DNA of 40,238 nt from CAYYNQ01 sp964473105 (GTDB lineage: Bacteria; Sumerlaeota; Sumerlaeia; MVZB01), in contig CAYYNQ010000026.1 in the NCBI GenBank assembly GCA_964473105.1, forward strand, positions 1 to 40,238, given 5' to 3'. Shown here piece after piece: positions 8,124 through 17,132 of the stretch (position 1 is the stretch's first letter; every line of letters begins with the position of its first letter). Below the pieces are notes generated by a model. It ran no database searches. It worked only from the letters and a program-made list of their open reading frames with translations, and was not told the DNA's origin. The position numbers were made by a program, and so were the translations under genes.

Positions 8124-9200
8124 TTATTTCCTGGCAGGACGATCCTGTTCCGGGACATTGCGATACACGTCATCATAAGAATGGAACTGGTCCGCGATCA
8201 CCGTTTCCTGAAGGTTCTCCCGGGTGATCACGGTGACATCCAGCAACACGTTGGGGACATCGATCATGTCATTGTGGACGGAGTGGCGGGCAATGACCGG
8301 TTTGCCCCTTGCCATGTCGACGGCGAGTTCGGCGACCGTGTTGGCAAGAATCCTGATCGGCTTGTAGATGCTCATCGTCTGGGTGCCGGCGGCGATGCGC
8401 TGGCAGGCGACCAGTTCGGCGTCCTGCCCCGTGACCACGACCTTTCCGCCCAGGCCCTCCTCGAGCAGGGCCTGGACCGCCCCGCCGGCTGTGCCGTCGT
8501 TGGAGGCCAGGATTGCGTCGAACGTGGCACCGTGGTTGGTGATTGCGGCATTCGTGATCTTTTTCGCCATCTCGGGTTTCCAGTTCTCCGCCCAGTCCTC
8601 GTGGATCACCTCGATCTGCCCGCGGGCGATATAAGGCTCGAGGATATTGTCCTGTCCCTCCTTGAACTGGAATGAGTTGTGGTCGGTCTTCGCCCCGTAA
8701 ATCCGGACGATGCGGCTCTTGCGGTTTGCGGGCAATGTATCGACCAGGTATTGCGCCTGCATCTCCCCGACCCGCAGGTTGTTGAACGAGACACACAGGT
8801 CGAGTTCGCAGTCGGTGATCAAGCGGTCGTAGGAAATGACGGGCGTACCGGCCTCATGGGCCAGGTTTACCGCCTTTGCCATGGCCCTGCCGTTGTGGGG
8901 AATGATCACCAGCACGTCGACATTGTTGCTTAGCAGGGCCTGGATATCCTGGATCTGTCGGGTATCGTCGCTGTTGGCTGACTGGACCAGGACACGTGCG
9001 CCCAGCGCCTCGGCCCGCGCCGTGAACAGGTCTCGATCCCGCTGCCAGCGCGCCTCCTTGAGCGAGTCCATTGAGAAACCAATTAGCAGTTGCTCGTCAT
9101 TCGTTACCCTGCCGTTGACGCCCGACCGTCGTGATAGCGAAATGCCGATCAGCAAGCTGAGAACTAGGGAGAGGATGACCAGGCTGATGCGGAGTTTCAT
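8124..9200 (-). CDS. xylF: Periplasmic sugar-binding protein, XylF-like
   Basis: This is the substrate-binding component (Peripla_BP_4 fold) of the importer. It closely follows the E. coli XylF pattern: QSANSDDTRQIQDIQ, VDVLVIIPHNG, VISYDRLI, VSFNNLRVGE, ILASNDGTAGGA, VVTGQDAEL and IAAGTQTMSIYKP. The 358-residue product starts MKLRISLVILSLVLSLL, a signal peptide or signal anchor with no clear lipobox. ATG 9200 was chosen for its AGGA site and this signal; the frame upstream to 9272 adds unrelated residues. It is the first gene of the operon, divergent from the phosphoesterase at 9483, so its promoter lies in the shared region 9201-9480. D-xylose or a close pentose is the likely ligand, by similarity. 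Confidence 0.92.
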   Translation of the reverse strand: MKLRISLVILSLVLSLLIGISLSRRSGVNGRVTNDEQLLIGFSMDSLKEARWQRDRDLFTARAEALGARVLVQSANSDDTRQIQDIQALLSNNVDVLVIIPHNGRAMAKAVNLAHEAGTPVISYDRLITDCELDLCVSFNNLRVGEMQAQYLVDTLPANRKSRIVRIYGAKTDHNSFQFKEGQDNILEPYIARGQIEVIHEDWAENWKPEMAKKITNAAITNHGATFDAILASNDGTAGGAVQALLEEGLGGKVVVTGQDAELVACQRIAAGTQTMSIYKPIRILANTVAELAVDMARGKPVIARHSVHNDMIDVPNVLLDVTVITRENLQETVIADQFHSYDDVYRNVPEQDRPARK

Positions 9201-9482
9201 TTCAGTCCTGCCAATCAACGACCCATGCATTTCCCGAAGGAATTTCTTTTGAACCGATCCCTCAAGGATCAATGTCGTGAATATCCGGTATCATACGTCG
9301 ACCCGGGTGAATGGATAAAGGTTGAAGTTCGCCTTTATGCAGAAAAAGTGGATAATGCCGCTAAAAACAGGAAAGATCGGCCCATGGATCGAGGTCAAAG
9401 GCTGAGAATCCTGATTGACCTATGCAGCGGACAGGCCATCAGGGCTGAACCGTCCTCGAAGATTCGAACGGGAGGCCCGGAT
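9201..9482. other. Divergent intergenic region between xylF and phosphoesterase
   Basis: This stretch should carry promoters for the minus-strand xyl operon and the plus-strand phosphoesterase. On the minus strand there is a weak -10-like TATGAT near 9290-9295 without a good -35 partner. No dedicated transcription regulator gene lies next to the transporter. I call no operator. Confidence 0.35.
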
Positions 9483-10787
9483 TTGCTGACAACCCGCCTG
9501 AATCCCTCTCGGTTGATTGCATTTGTCTTTCTGGTCGTTTTCGAGTGTTTCACCGGTGCACAATCAAAGGCTGCGGAGGAAACAGCAGCGGACCTGCAAA
9601 TTGTCAAGGGCCCCTACCTGCAGTGGCCGACCCGGAACTCAATGACAATCATGTGGGAAACCAGTCTCGAGGCTTCTTCGCGGGTGACCGTTTTTAAGAC
9701 AAAGAGGCTTCATGCTCATGGACGCCCACCCGGCCATACACCCGGATTAAACTCGGTCGCGGATTCTGGAAAATTGACAAGTGATGATACGTTCGAAACC
9801 ATTCATGAAGTCATCGTGGATGAGCTATTGCCGGGGACGGACTACAACTACAGGGTGTTTTCACGCGATCGAGCGGGGCAGGTCATTGAGAGTGATGAAT
9901 ACTCCTTCAGGACCGCTGTTGATCGGGATGTCCCCTTCTCGTTCGGGATCACGTCCGAGACGGGTGGTTCCGGGCAACCCCAATATAATATCCCCCTCTT
10001 TCATGAAATGAGCCTGCTCCGCCCGGATTTTGTCCTGCTTGCAGGGGACATGGTCATGAACGGCCCGGAATACGGGGATTGGGATAAATTTCTCTTCACG
10101 CCGGGCAGGGAATTATTTGTCAATACACCCTTCTATCTCTGTCTGGGCAACCATGAGATGCTGACAAAAGATGGAAAACTTGCCGATGAGTCCCCCTGGT
10201 TCAACCGTTTCATGTCATATCCACCGCCGGAGCGGTATTATTCATTCGATTATGGGAACGCCCATTTTACCGCGATCGACTCGATCACAACCGTGGATTA
10301 CCGGGCGAACGAAAAGGGTGAAATCTCTCCGGTGCTGCGTGGAGGGAGCGACGGACTTCGTCCCGGATCCACCCAATATGATTTTCTTGTCAACGACCTG
10401 AAATCGTCCATGGCCGTCTGGAAGTTCGTGTTCTTTCATTATTCCCCCTATGTATCGGCGGATTTTGAGGTCGATGCATTGAGGGAACTCTGCCCCGTCT
10501 TCGAGAAGTATGGCGTCGATTTTGTCGTGACATCGCACACGATCGTTTACGAGCGCAGTCATCCAATTCGTAGTAACCAGATCGACCATGATGACGGCAC
10601 GATTTATCTGGTGGCCGGCGGTTCCGGCAGTTATCCCCAGTGGCTGACCCCGAAGCGGGCCTGGCATACCGCCATGTCCCGGGCAGTGCCTCATTTCGTC
10701 CAGTTCTCCATTGCCAGGAACGTTCTGGAACTGAAGGTGTTTGACTATGAAGGGCAGTTGTTCGACACACTGACCCTGACGAAGTAA
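9483..10787 (+). CDS. Exported purple-acid-phosphatase-like metallophosphoesterase with altered metal motifs
   Basis: An N-terminal fibronectin-III-like domain (IVKGPYLQWPTRNSMTIMW onward), typical of purple acid phosphatases, is followed by a calcineurin-type phosphoesterase domain with LLAGDMV, CLGNHEML, FFHYSPY and SHTIVYERS. Two metal-ligand sites differ from the family rule: the first GDxG-like site reads SETGGSG with no Asp, and the last GHxH reads SHTI, losing one His. Catalysis is therefore uncertain. The TTG at 9483 is the preferred start because GGGAGG (9470-9475) lies seven bases upstream and it gives a clean signal peptide (LIAFVFLVVFECFTG, then AQSKA). ATG 9384 and ATG 9225 lack such a site. 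It is followed by a glycosidase-like gene 38 bases on, probably co-transcribed. Confidence 0.8.
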   Translation: MLTTRLNPSRLIAFVFLVVFECFTGAQSKAAEETAADLQIVKGPYLQWPTRNSMTIMWETSLEASSRVTVFKTKRLHAHGRPPGHTPGLNSVADSGKLTSDDTFETIHEVIVDELLPGTDYNYRVFSRDRAGQVIESDEYSFRTAVDRDVPFSFGITSETGGSGQPQYNIPLFHEMSLLRPDFVLLAGDMVMNGPEYGDWDKFLFTPGRELFVNTPFYLCLGNHEMLTKDGKLADESPWFNRFMSYPPPERYYSFDYGNAHFTAIDSITTVDYRANEKGEISPVLRGGSDGLRPGSTQYDFLVNDLKSSMAVWKFVFFHYSPYVSADFEVDALRELCPVFEKYGVDFVVTSHTIVYERSHPIRSNQIDHDDGTIYLVAGGSGSYPQWLTPKRAWHTAMSRAVPHFVQFSIARNVLELKVFDYEGQLFDTLTLTK

Positions 10788-10792
10788 ACGCT

Positions 10793-10810
10793 CTTGTCTT
10801 CTGAGACAAG
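10793..10810 (+). other. Small hairpin between phosphoesterase and glycosidase-like gene
   Basis: CTTGTCT (10793-10799) and AGACAAG (10804-10810) form a perfect seven-base stem with a four-base loop, ending just before the ribosome site GGGAGG of the next gene. No T-run follows, so it is more likely an mRNA stability or processing element than a terminator. Confidence 0.35.
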
Positions 10811-10825
10811 CGGGAGGAAACGAAC

Positions 10826-13069
10826 ATGACACTGCGATTCAAATGTTTATCAGCAGTCATCCTGATAAGCTTCCTGATTGTGAACAGCCCGGCGGACGCC
10901 GGTGAGGCTGAAGTATCCCTCGATCGCTCCGGTGTGGTCGTCGACGCCAATGAAGCCTCGTATGTCCATTTTACGATCAAGGAACTGCGCCGGCAGGTCG
11001 AGCTGTTGACTGGCTATGCCCCGATTCTGTTTTATGACATGGATGAGGCGCTGAAAGCCGCCGCGGTCGAGAAACTCGGGATTGAAATTCCTGTCAGGTC
11101 CCTTGTTGTCGTCGGCCGGACCATGGCGGGGCGTCTTGCAGCGATCGAGGAGGGTGTGAGACCGGTCACGGATCAGGATCCGGGCGAACAAGGGTTCATC
11201 CTGAATTCGATGCGGACAGCCGACGGCCGGGATATGATCCTGGCCGCCGGCAGCGACTCGCACGGCACGAATTACGCCGTCATGGAATTGCGGCAGTTGC
11301 TGATGGAATCATCCTCAGGGCTTGGCGTACCCGGTGACCTGGACCTGCTGGACAAGCCCAACATGAAAATGCGGGGCATGTTCATTCACCAGCACTGGAA
11401 ATACAACTACCCCTATTGTCCATGGAGCTGGTCGGCTGACGAATGGAAGCGCGTGATCGATACGCTGGCCTATATGCGTTACAACATGCTGATGCCATTC
11501 GCCCATACGGACAACATTGCTCCGCGTGGAGCCCCCACGATCGCCGAAGAAGAATACCTGGCCGACTTGCGTGAGATCATTGACTATGCCCAGCGTCGTC
11601 GCGGGATGAAGGTGTGGCTGATGGAGTCGGCGAATACCCTGCTGGATTCCCCGGAATACACGCTGCTGCCGGCGGAACGCCGTGACCATTACAGCGGGGA
11701 TTGGGGCTGGCCCGGTAAGCCTGAAGATCCGAGGTCCCCGAGTATGAAGGACCCGAGCAACCCCAAGGATTTTGCAGCCATGATGGCCCAGCGGGAATCC
11801 GTGATCCGTCATGTGCCCAATGCAGACGGCTATGGATGCATCGACTCGGACCCGGGGCGCAAGATTCCCTGGTGCACCTCCGCTGATTTTGTGGATCTTT
11901 TCGTCGGATATCGTGAATTAATCGAGCGGTATCACGAGCGGCCGGATGAAGTCACCCAGTTTATCTGGCTGAACTGGGGCTGGGGCACCGAGAAAAAAGA
12001 GGAGGACAATTGGCGCAACGTGATGAGTGACTGGGTCAAACGGGTGAAGGGCCCCCGGGATTTCCAGCTCTGGCTTTGGAAAAAACAGGCGCCGATCGCA
12101 CAGGAACTGGGTGAACTGCCGCACACATCCCGGATGACCCATGCGGTTACCGGAGGCGGTTGTGATCTTGGCTTTACGAGCATCCACTATGACGGCATCA
12201 GGAAGGTCTTCGACAGCATGGCCCCTTATCCGGAAGTGGACAGTATCACAGCCAACGCACTCACTTACCTGGTTGAATTCCCAAACATATTCTTCTTTGG
12301 CAAGTATGCCGCATGGAGTAGCCGGGACAGGGATGCGGGAAACGCGGCCATTCTTCAGGACGCAGCGAGGCACTTTTTTCCCGCGAATGCGGAACTGCTC
12401 GCCGAAGCTTGGGCCCAATTGGTCGAGCCGGGTTCCCAGGGGGCTTTTGCGGCTGCTGAACGGATTGAGGAATTACTGGAGAATAATCAGGCAGGACGGA
12501 CGGGAACGATCGGGTCCTTCATATTCCCGGAACCGACACAAGTGTTCCAGGACCTTGTCCGGATGCTTCACATTCATGCCAAGGCAGAGAGGGTTCGTGA
12601 ACGGGTTGATCACAAGGAACCCATCCATGAAGTACGCGAGGCAGTCGTCAGTTATCTGGACGATATGTTGCAGTGGCAAAGGACTGTTGGATTTTATGGC
12701 GCCTATGGTCCTGATAAACAGGTGGGTTGGGAGTCGTTTGCCGCCATACAGTCTCCCGACCCACGCACTGTAATAAAGGCCTGGGAGCAAACGATGGAGG
12801 GCCGGGATGATCGCGAGCAATTGCAGAGGGGTATTGTCAAGGAGCTGTGCGAACGTGGTTACACCCACTGGATTGTTTTCTCCCTGGTTGGCCAGCACTT
12901 GTGGGGTTACAGGACACAGGGGTTTGGTGGATTTTTACCGTCGAACAAGTTTAATACCCAAAAATACATTGATGCGATGCCGGAGTCGGGGAAGATCGGG
13001 CTTGAGAAGCAGGTTGCGCAGGATTGGTATGATTGGTATCTCCGGGTTTTTGGAAATACCTCACCCTGA
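10826..13069 (+). CDS. Secreted glycoside-hydrolase-like protein, paralog A
   Basis: This 747-residue protein has a signal peptide (LSAVILISFLIVNSPADA) and, after it, an alpha/beta domain like that preceding the barrel in GH67/GH20-type enzymes (LRRQVELLTGYAPILFY; GTNYAVMELRQLL). A probable TIM barrel follows (MRGMFIHQHW, EWKRVIDTLAYMRYN, REIIDYAQRRRGMKVWLME, FIWLNWGWGT), then a helical C-terminal region. I cannot point to the catalytic acids with certainty, so the exact GH family is open. GGGAGG is well placed before ATG 10826. A close paralog lies at 17133-19391. The product is exported and presumably acts on a polysaccharide or glycoconjugate outside the cytoplasm. It is convergent with the PhyH gene, eight bases away. 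Confidence 0.72.
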   Translation: MTLRFKCLSAVILISFLIVNSPADAGEAEVSLDRSGVVVDANEASYVHFTIKELRRQVELLTGYAPILFYDMDEALKAAAVEKLGIEIPVRSLVVVGRTMAGRLAAIEEGVRPVTDQDPGEQGFILNSMRTADGRDMILAAGSDSHGTNYAVMELRQLLMESSSGLGVPGDLDLLDKPNMKMRGMFIHQHWKYNYPYCPWSWSADEWKRVIDTLAYMRYNMLMPFAHTDNIAPRGAPTIAEEEYLADLREIIDYAQRRRGMKVWLMESANTLLDSPEYTLLPAERRDHYSGDWGWPGKPEDPRSPSMKDPSNPKDFAAMMAQRESVIRHVPNADGYGCIDSDPGRKIPWCTSADFVDLFVGYRELIERYHERPDEVTQFIWLNWGWGTEKKEEDNWRNVMSDWVKRVKGPRDFQLWLWKKQAPIAQELGELPHTSRMTHAVTGGGCDLGFTSIHYDGIRKVFDSMAPYPEVDSITANALTYLVEFPNIFFFGKYAAWSSRDRDAGNAAILQDAARHFFPANAELLAEAWAQLVEPGSQGAFAAAERIEELLENNQAGRTGTIGSFIFPEPTQVFQDLVRMLHIHAKAERVRERVDHKEPIHEVREAVVSYLDDMLQWQRTVGFYGAYGPDKQVGWESFAAIQSPDPRTVIKAWEQTMEGRDDREQLQRGIVKELCERGYTHWIVFSLVGQHLWGYRTQGFGGFLPSNKFNTQKYIDAMPESGKIGLEKQVAQDWYDWYLRVFGNTSP

Positions 13070-13076
13070 ACGGTTG

Positions 13077-13817
13077 TTAAAACGGGTGGGGTTGGAGGTC
13101 CAGGTTGCTGTCACGGTTCCTGCCCCTCACCACAATGGCGGGCCAGTATCCGTCGAAGGAGTTTTTCTTGAGCTGGCGCACATGGGCCGGAAGAAAGACG
13201 CTCGTGATCCCGCAGCGACGCCGCGAGGATCGGTTCGGCAGGCTGCCGTGAATGGCGCAGCCGTGATGCAGCGACATGGTCCCCGCCTTCAACTCTACGT
13301 TCACCGCCGAGCGATCCTCGGCTTCGCTAACGGGGATCTCCTGGTTAATACTCAGCATGTTGCCGTCCTGCCGTGCGGTGCCATGCTCGCGCACCCGGTC
13401 GTGGGTCCGGGGAATCACGCGCATGCAGCCATTGTCCGCGTCGCTGTCGTCCACGGCATACCAAGCCAGGACCGCGAGATCTGAATCGAGCCCCCAGTAG
13501 GTGACATCCTGATGCCAGGCCACGAATTTTTCCGATGGGCCGTACTTGCAGAAGAACCGGGATGATAATAACAGGATATCCGGGCCGATCAGTTGTTCCA
13601 CGCACCCAAGGATTTTTTCATGGGTGGAGAGCTTCCAGGCAAACCGTTCATTCATGTGTGGGTCGAGCAGTCCCACAACACACTTTTCCCTTCCCACCCT
13701 GGCCTCGAGTTCGTCAAACTGCCCGCGGATGGCTGCGGCCCCGGGCTGATCCGCGACCGGAATCCCCGTCAGGAAGCCGTATTCCTCAAACTCGGTTATC
13801 TGTTCCGGATTCAGCAT
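13077..13817 (-). CDS. Phytanoyl-CoA dioxygenase (PhyH) family protein
   Basis: This is a 2-oxoglutarate/Fe(II)-dependent oxygenase of about 246 residues. The iron ligands are visible: HxD in AWHQDVTYW (His102, Asp104) and the distal His in HHGCAIHGSLPN (His190), followed by basic residues in NRSSRRRCGI that fit 2-oxoglutarate binding. These enzymes hydroxylate small molecules; bacterial members act on varied substrates, so the name does not imply fatty-acid metabolism. ATG 13817 gives the normal family N-terminus (MLNPEQITEFEEYGFL). An upstream ATG at 13907 would overlap the Nramp-like gene. It lies 49 bases downstream of that gene on the same strand, suggesting one transcript. Confidence 0.87.
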   Translation of the reverse strand: MLNPEQITEFEEYGFLTGIPVADQPGAAAIRGQFDELEARVGREKCVVGLLDPHMNERFAWKLSTHEKILGCVEQLIGPDILLLSSRFFCKYGPSEKFVAWHQDVTYWGLDSDLAVLAWYAVDDSDADNGCMRVIPRTHDRVREHGTARQDGNMLSINQEIPVSEAEDRSAVNVELKAGTMSLHHGCAIHGSLPNRSSRRRCGITSVFLPAHVRQLKKNSFDGYWPAIVVRGRNRDSNLDLQPHPF

Positions 13818-13866
13818 GGTGCCAGGTTTCCTAGTCTTCCCCTCGATTTCAGCCGTCGATAATTTT

Positions 13867-15330
13867 CTATAGTGCGGTGAAATAGCTCCATAACGCCTTG
13901 GTTCCAAGACTTGTCATGACGACGCCGGAGATGATCGTAAGAACGAGCAGCGTTGTCTTCATCTGGTATGTCTTGGGCACGAAGCGGCGGTCGGTCCATA
14001 TCATGGCAAAACACCACAGGCCGCATGTAAATACCCCGCCCACGATCAGCGGAAGTGTCAGCAAGCTGATCGGGTCGTCAAATACGAACAGGAAGACAAG
14101 CGAGAAGGTTCCGACGTAGGCAATGACACCCCGTCGGACACTTTTGAGAGGGATCCCCCTGAATCGCGGACTGAGGGGGGTGATACATTCATAAGCGGTG
14201 CGCACGAAGAGTTCGAATGCCCCGTGAATCGATCCCCAGATCGCCACGAAGATGCCGATCTGATAGAGGTAGAGGAGAGAAGGGTGCAACTGGGTGAGGA
14301 AGGTTGCTTGGTGGGAGAGCAGGTCCTTGTCGTCGGGTATCAATTCATTGGAATGCAAGAGGTTCGCACCCAGGAGGTAAAAGCAGACCGTGAAGATCAA
14401 CAGGCACAGGAAACTGACGCCGACATCAATCTTGACCGGCAGCAGCCAGCGGCGGGCGAGCTTTCGGTTCGCTTCGCTCGTGTCCAGTGGCAGGGTTGGG
14501 GACCTGCCGGGTTCGGCCGGGATCTCGATCGTTTTATCAAGACCCAGTGCACCCCACCTTTTCTCCCGGAGGAATCCCAGGTAACCCGTATAATCATAAG
14601 TGCCGCCGCCGATCACGCCCAAGTAGACAACGGCTTCAACCAGGGGGACCCGATCGGCAAAACGCGGATACTTGGTGACGACCCAGTCCTTATATTCGGG
14701 GATGGCGGGAAGGACGGATCCAAGCAGGGCCTTCAGCCAATCCGGCTGCGAAACCACGCAGGCCACCAGGATGCAGAACAGGAGCAGCCCGATCAGGGTG
14801 GTCTGGATTTTCTCCAGTAACCCGTAAGTCTGCAGCCAGGTCAGCAGGAGAACGGAGGCAAGGGTGAGTGTCCCCCATATGCGAACCCAGTTCATGAACT
14901 CGCTGTCATCAGTGAACTGGACCTGCCAGTTGTTTGCCATGACCCAGTTCATGTGCTTGCCGAGGATACCCAGCAGGCCGCCGATGATGAACGGGAGACA
15001 AAGCAGGCTGAGGACGGCGATCAGCAGGGGGACCCAGTTTCGGGGGCCTGGAAGCCTTGCCCAGGGCACCATCGGGTGCTGGCCGGTCAGGACGATGTAG
15101 CGCGCACCGGTGTAGACCTGGATGGCTTTCATCATGCAACCGGCGATGAAGCACCACAACATGGTATACCCGAAGACCGCTCCGCTCCTGGAGGCGAAAA
15201 GGGTTTCTCCGCTTCCGATCGTCGTGGAGGCAAGAATGGCGCCGGAGCCGAAGAACGTCAGCATGCGCCAGTTCATCCCGCGCTTCAGCTCGGGTGGGAG
15301 TTCAGGGTAGCGTAACGGCGTCTCGGACAT
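13867..15330 (-). CDS. Nramp-like membrane transporter lacking the DPGN motif
   Basis: This is a polytopic membrane protein of 487 residues with about eleven to twelve hydrophobic segments. The first helix region, FGSGAILASTTIGSGETLF, sits where Nramp/SLC11 carriers have the metal-binding DPGN, and the overall pattern matches a divergent Nramp-related group seen in Planctomycetes and Lentisphaerae. Here DPGN reads IGSGE, and the sixth-helix region reads AIWGSIHGAFELF, so the canonical Mn/Fe site is not conserved and the cargo is unknown. The start at 15330 (MSETPLRYPEL) is preferred over 15414, whose extra residues are unlike a transporter N-terminus, though its ribosome site is weak. It is followed by PhyH and preceded by the SGNH gene, all on the minus strand. 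Confidence 0.78.
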   Translation of the reverse strand: MSETPLRYPELPPELKRGMNWRMLTFFGSGAILASTTIGSGETLFASRSGAVFGYTMLWCFIAGCMMKAIQVYTGARYIVLTGQHPMVPWARLPGPRNWVPLLIAVLSLLCLPFIIGGLLGILGKHMNWVMANNWQVQFTDDSEFMNWVRIWGTLTLASVLLLTWLQTYGLLEKIQTTLIGLLLFCILVACVVSQPDWLKALLGSVLPAIPEYKDWVVTKYPRFADRVPLVEAVVYLGVIGGGTYDYTGYLGFLREKRWGALGLDKTIEIPAEPGRSPTLPLDTSEANRKLARRWLLPVKIDVGVSFLCLLIFTVCFYLLGANLLHSNELIPDDKDLLSHQATFLTQLHPSLLYLYQIGIFVAIWGSIHGAFELFVRTAYECITPLSPRFRGIPLKSVRRGVIAYVGTFSLVFLFVFDDPISLLTLPLIVGGVFTCGLWCFAMIWTDRRFVPKTYQMKTTLLVLTIISGVVMTSLGTKALWSYFTAL

Positions 15331-15420
15331 GGAACCCCGTCTTTCTGCCGGCTTGCATTTGGATTGGCCGGCCCTGTCGCTTAATTCTCTCAACTGGTTC
15401 AGGGGACTGGTCATCCCGCG

Positions 15421-15449
15421 AGCCCCGGATTATTTTCATGCCCGGGGCT
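15421..15449 (-). other. GC-rich hairpin at the end of the SGNH gene
   Basis: AGCCCCGG (15421-15428) and CCGGGGCT (15442-15449) are perfect eight-base arms with a 13-base loop, overlapping the stop codon of the SGNH gene. In the minus-strand reading no T-run follows, so it may slow transcription or protect the mRNA end rather than terminate. Confidence 0.45.
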
Positions 15450-16821
15450 AAGGGTCAATAAATAATATCGAATCAAAGTCATATGGAACCGGTTTTGGTT
15501 GCAGCATATCCACCAACTTGTCCTTGGCAGAAAATGCCGTAAAAAAATTGCCCCTAGGGTTGTAATGACTGACCCAGTAGCGATCTAGGTATTCCTCAAT
15601 ACCCATATTAAAAGTGGCGAAATCAGCCAGGTGCGCCTCGAGTAGATCGACATACGGGAGTTGCCTACGTTCGATAAATTCAATGAATTCCCGGTCAAAG
15701 CGGTCCTGCCCTCGGACTGAATCAGCGACGGTCCGCATCCCGTAAGAAAGCACGTATAGAACCTTTTTCCCATGGGCAGCGGCATAGTCTTCTATATTTT
15801 CCACAATTTGCATGGTCGCAAACAACCCGGCCCCGATGTGTAAAGTATTTACGGTCTGTCGCAATGTTTCAATGCTGTCGATTTGGGCCTCCATGCCGTG
15901 TTGTTGTGCGAGATCCGTTATCTTCGCATAGCTTTTCTCAGGTGTATTATTCCTGATGTTCAGGCGGGCTAGCACGAGCTTCAAGACAAAGTCGTCCTTG
16001 AAGGTTTCATGGAGCCAGTTGGGGTCGCTTAGATTAAAGACCGACTGGCGGGTCGGGCAAGGATTTCTGAATTCCAGGAATTCTCCCGTCGAGGGATTCA
16101 CCCTGACATGAGGCTGTGTGTAATTCCTCAGGCCGGATCGGGTTTCGCGGATGTCGCCCCCACGAATATTCGTCCAACTGTCCAGGTTGCGGTTATGATC
16201 ATCCTCATAGATGTTGAATATGATATATTCGGCAGGGGTGCGTGTTTCCTCCTTCTTCATCCGCAGGTATGCTTGGTAAACCGAAAACCCGGTGATTCCG
16301 AAATTACGGATCGGCTCACACAGGTGGGCCGCCAGGATCTCCTGCCAGGTTTCACCGTCACTGACCTGGTCACAGTGCGTGAAGCTGTTGCCGTATGTAT
16401 TGATTCGGCAGGTCTTGTCCGCATACATGATCATGCGCCGCGGCCCCGGGTGCGTATAGGTGACGATCGAGCCATCGATTCCGTCGCGGATAAGCGAGTC
16501 CGCATGGACCCATCCCAGAAGGTTGTCATAAGTCTTGGCGTAGGGAAGGACCCTGCCTGAAATCCAGTCCCCAATTTCCTTTCGTGTATAAAGGATCGTT
16601 TTCAGGTATTCCTTCGCCTGCCTGTCATCTCCTTCACTCTCTTTCGATCCACGGTTCGGAATTTCGGGTTTGGAAGCGGGCGGCGGCTGACGACCATCCA
16701 AGCCAACAGAAGTCTCATCTGCCGCCAGGGCAGTGGCGACCAAACTTTCCCACATGATGAAAAAAACAACAGATCGGATTGCCACCGATCTCATACGGAT
16801 ATTCAATCCTCGAGCCGCCAT
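15448..16821 (-). CDS. Exported SGNH/GDSL-family hydrolase-like protein
   Basis: A signal peptide (VAIRSVVFFIMWESLVATALA) is followed by a roughly 100-residue polar linker and an SGNH-type domain. The nucleophile block reads INTYGNSFTHCDQ (Ser at about 146), then TWQEILAAHL and NFGITGFSVYQAY, which match the first and second SGNH blocks. Near the end is YWVSHYNPRGNF, which supplies the catalytic His. These enzymes are mostly esterases or deacetylases, often on polysaccharides. The ATG at 16821 has AGGAGA upstream; the ATG at 16881 would add residues unlike a signal peptide. It is divergent from glycosidase-like paralog B, consistent with polysaccharide processing. Family confidence is good, substrate unknown. 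Confidence 0.78.
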   Translation of the reverse strand: MAARGLNIRMRSVAIRSVVFFIMWESLVATALAADETSVGLDGRQPPPASKPEIPNRGSKESEGDDRQAKEYLKTILYTRKEIGDWISGRVLPYAKTYDNLLGWVHADSLIRDGIDGSIVTYTHPGPRRMIMYADKTCRINTYGNSFTHCDQVSDGETWQEILAAHLCEPIRNFGITGFSVYQAYLRMKKEETRTPAEYIIFNIYEDDHNRNLDSWTNIRGGDIRETRSGLRNYTQPHVRVNPSTGEFLEFRNPCPTRQSVFNLSDPNWLHETFKDDFVLKLVLARLNIRNNTPEKSYAKITDLAQQHGMEAQIDSIETLRQTVNTLHIGAGLFATMQIVENIEDYAAAHGKKVLYVLSYGMRTVADSVRGQDRFDREFIEFIERRQLPYVDLLEAHLADFATFNMGIEEYLDRYWVSHYNPRGNFFTAFSAKDKLVDMLQPKPVPYDFDSILFIDP

Positions 16822-17132
16822 CGGGCACACTCTCCTGGAAACAGATAAGCGCACGTCCATTCCGTTGATGCGGTTCCACAAACGCTGAATGCTCCGGGCT
16901 TCCCCGTTTTATGGGTTAAATCGATAACCTCAGGCAATGGTTCGGGGATTATAACCCGAACGGGAGTCACTTCAAGCCGTTTCTTCTATTCATTCAATAT
17001 TTGTATGGGAAATTTGTGGTCAATTGTTATTTGATATTCGCAACGACCGTGAATGACCATCGGGGCCTGTCAGGATCAAAAGGTTCCATGTGGAAACAGC
17101 CTTTGCATCCGGTATTGAATCGGAGGAAGTGA
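16822..17132. other. Divergent intergenic region with inverted repeat
   Basis: This region separates the SGNH gene from glycosidase-like paralog B and should hold both promoters. GTTCGGG (16940-16946) and CCCGAAC (16955-16961) are perfect arms with an eight-base spacer, and make a candidate operator. The stretch from about 16980 to 17040 is A+T-rich. I could not pick a clear -35/-10 pair. Confidence 0.4.

Noticed and set aside
9225..9482. N-terminal extension of the phosphoesterase from ATG 9225
   Set aside because: The extra residues precede the signal peptide and no ribosome site is present; TTG 9483 has GGGAGG and a clean signal.
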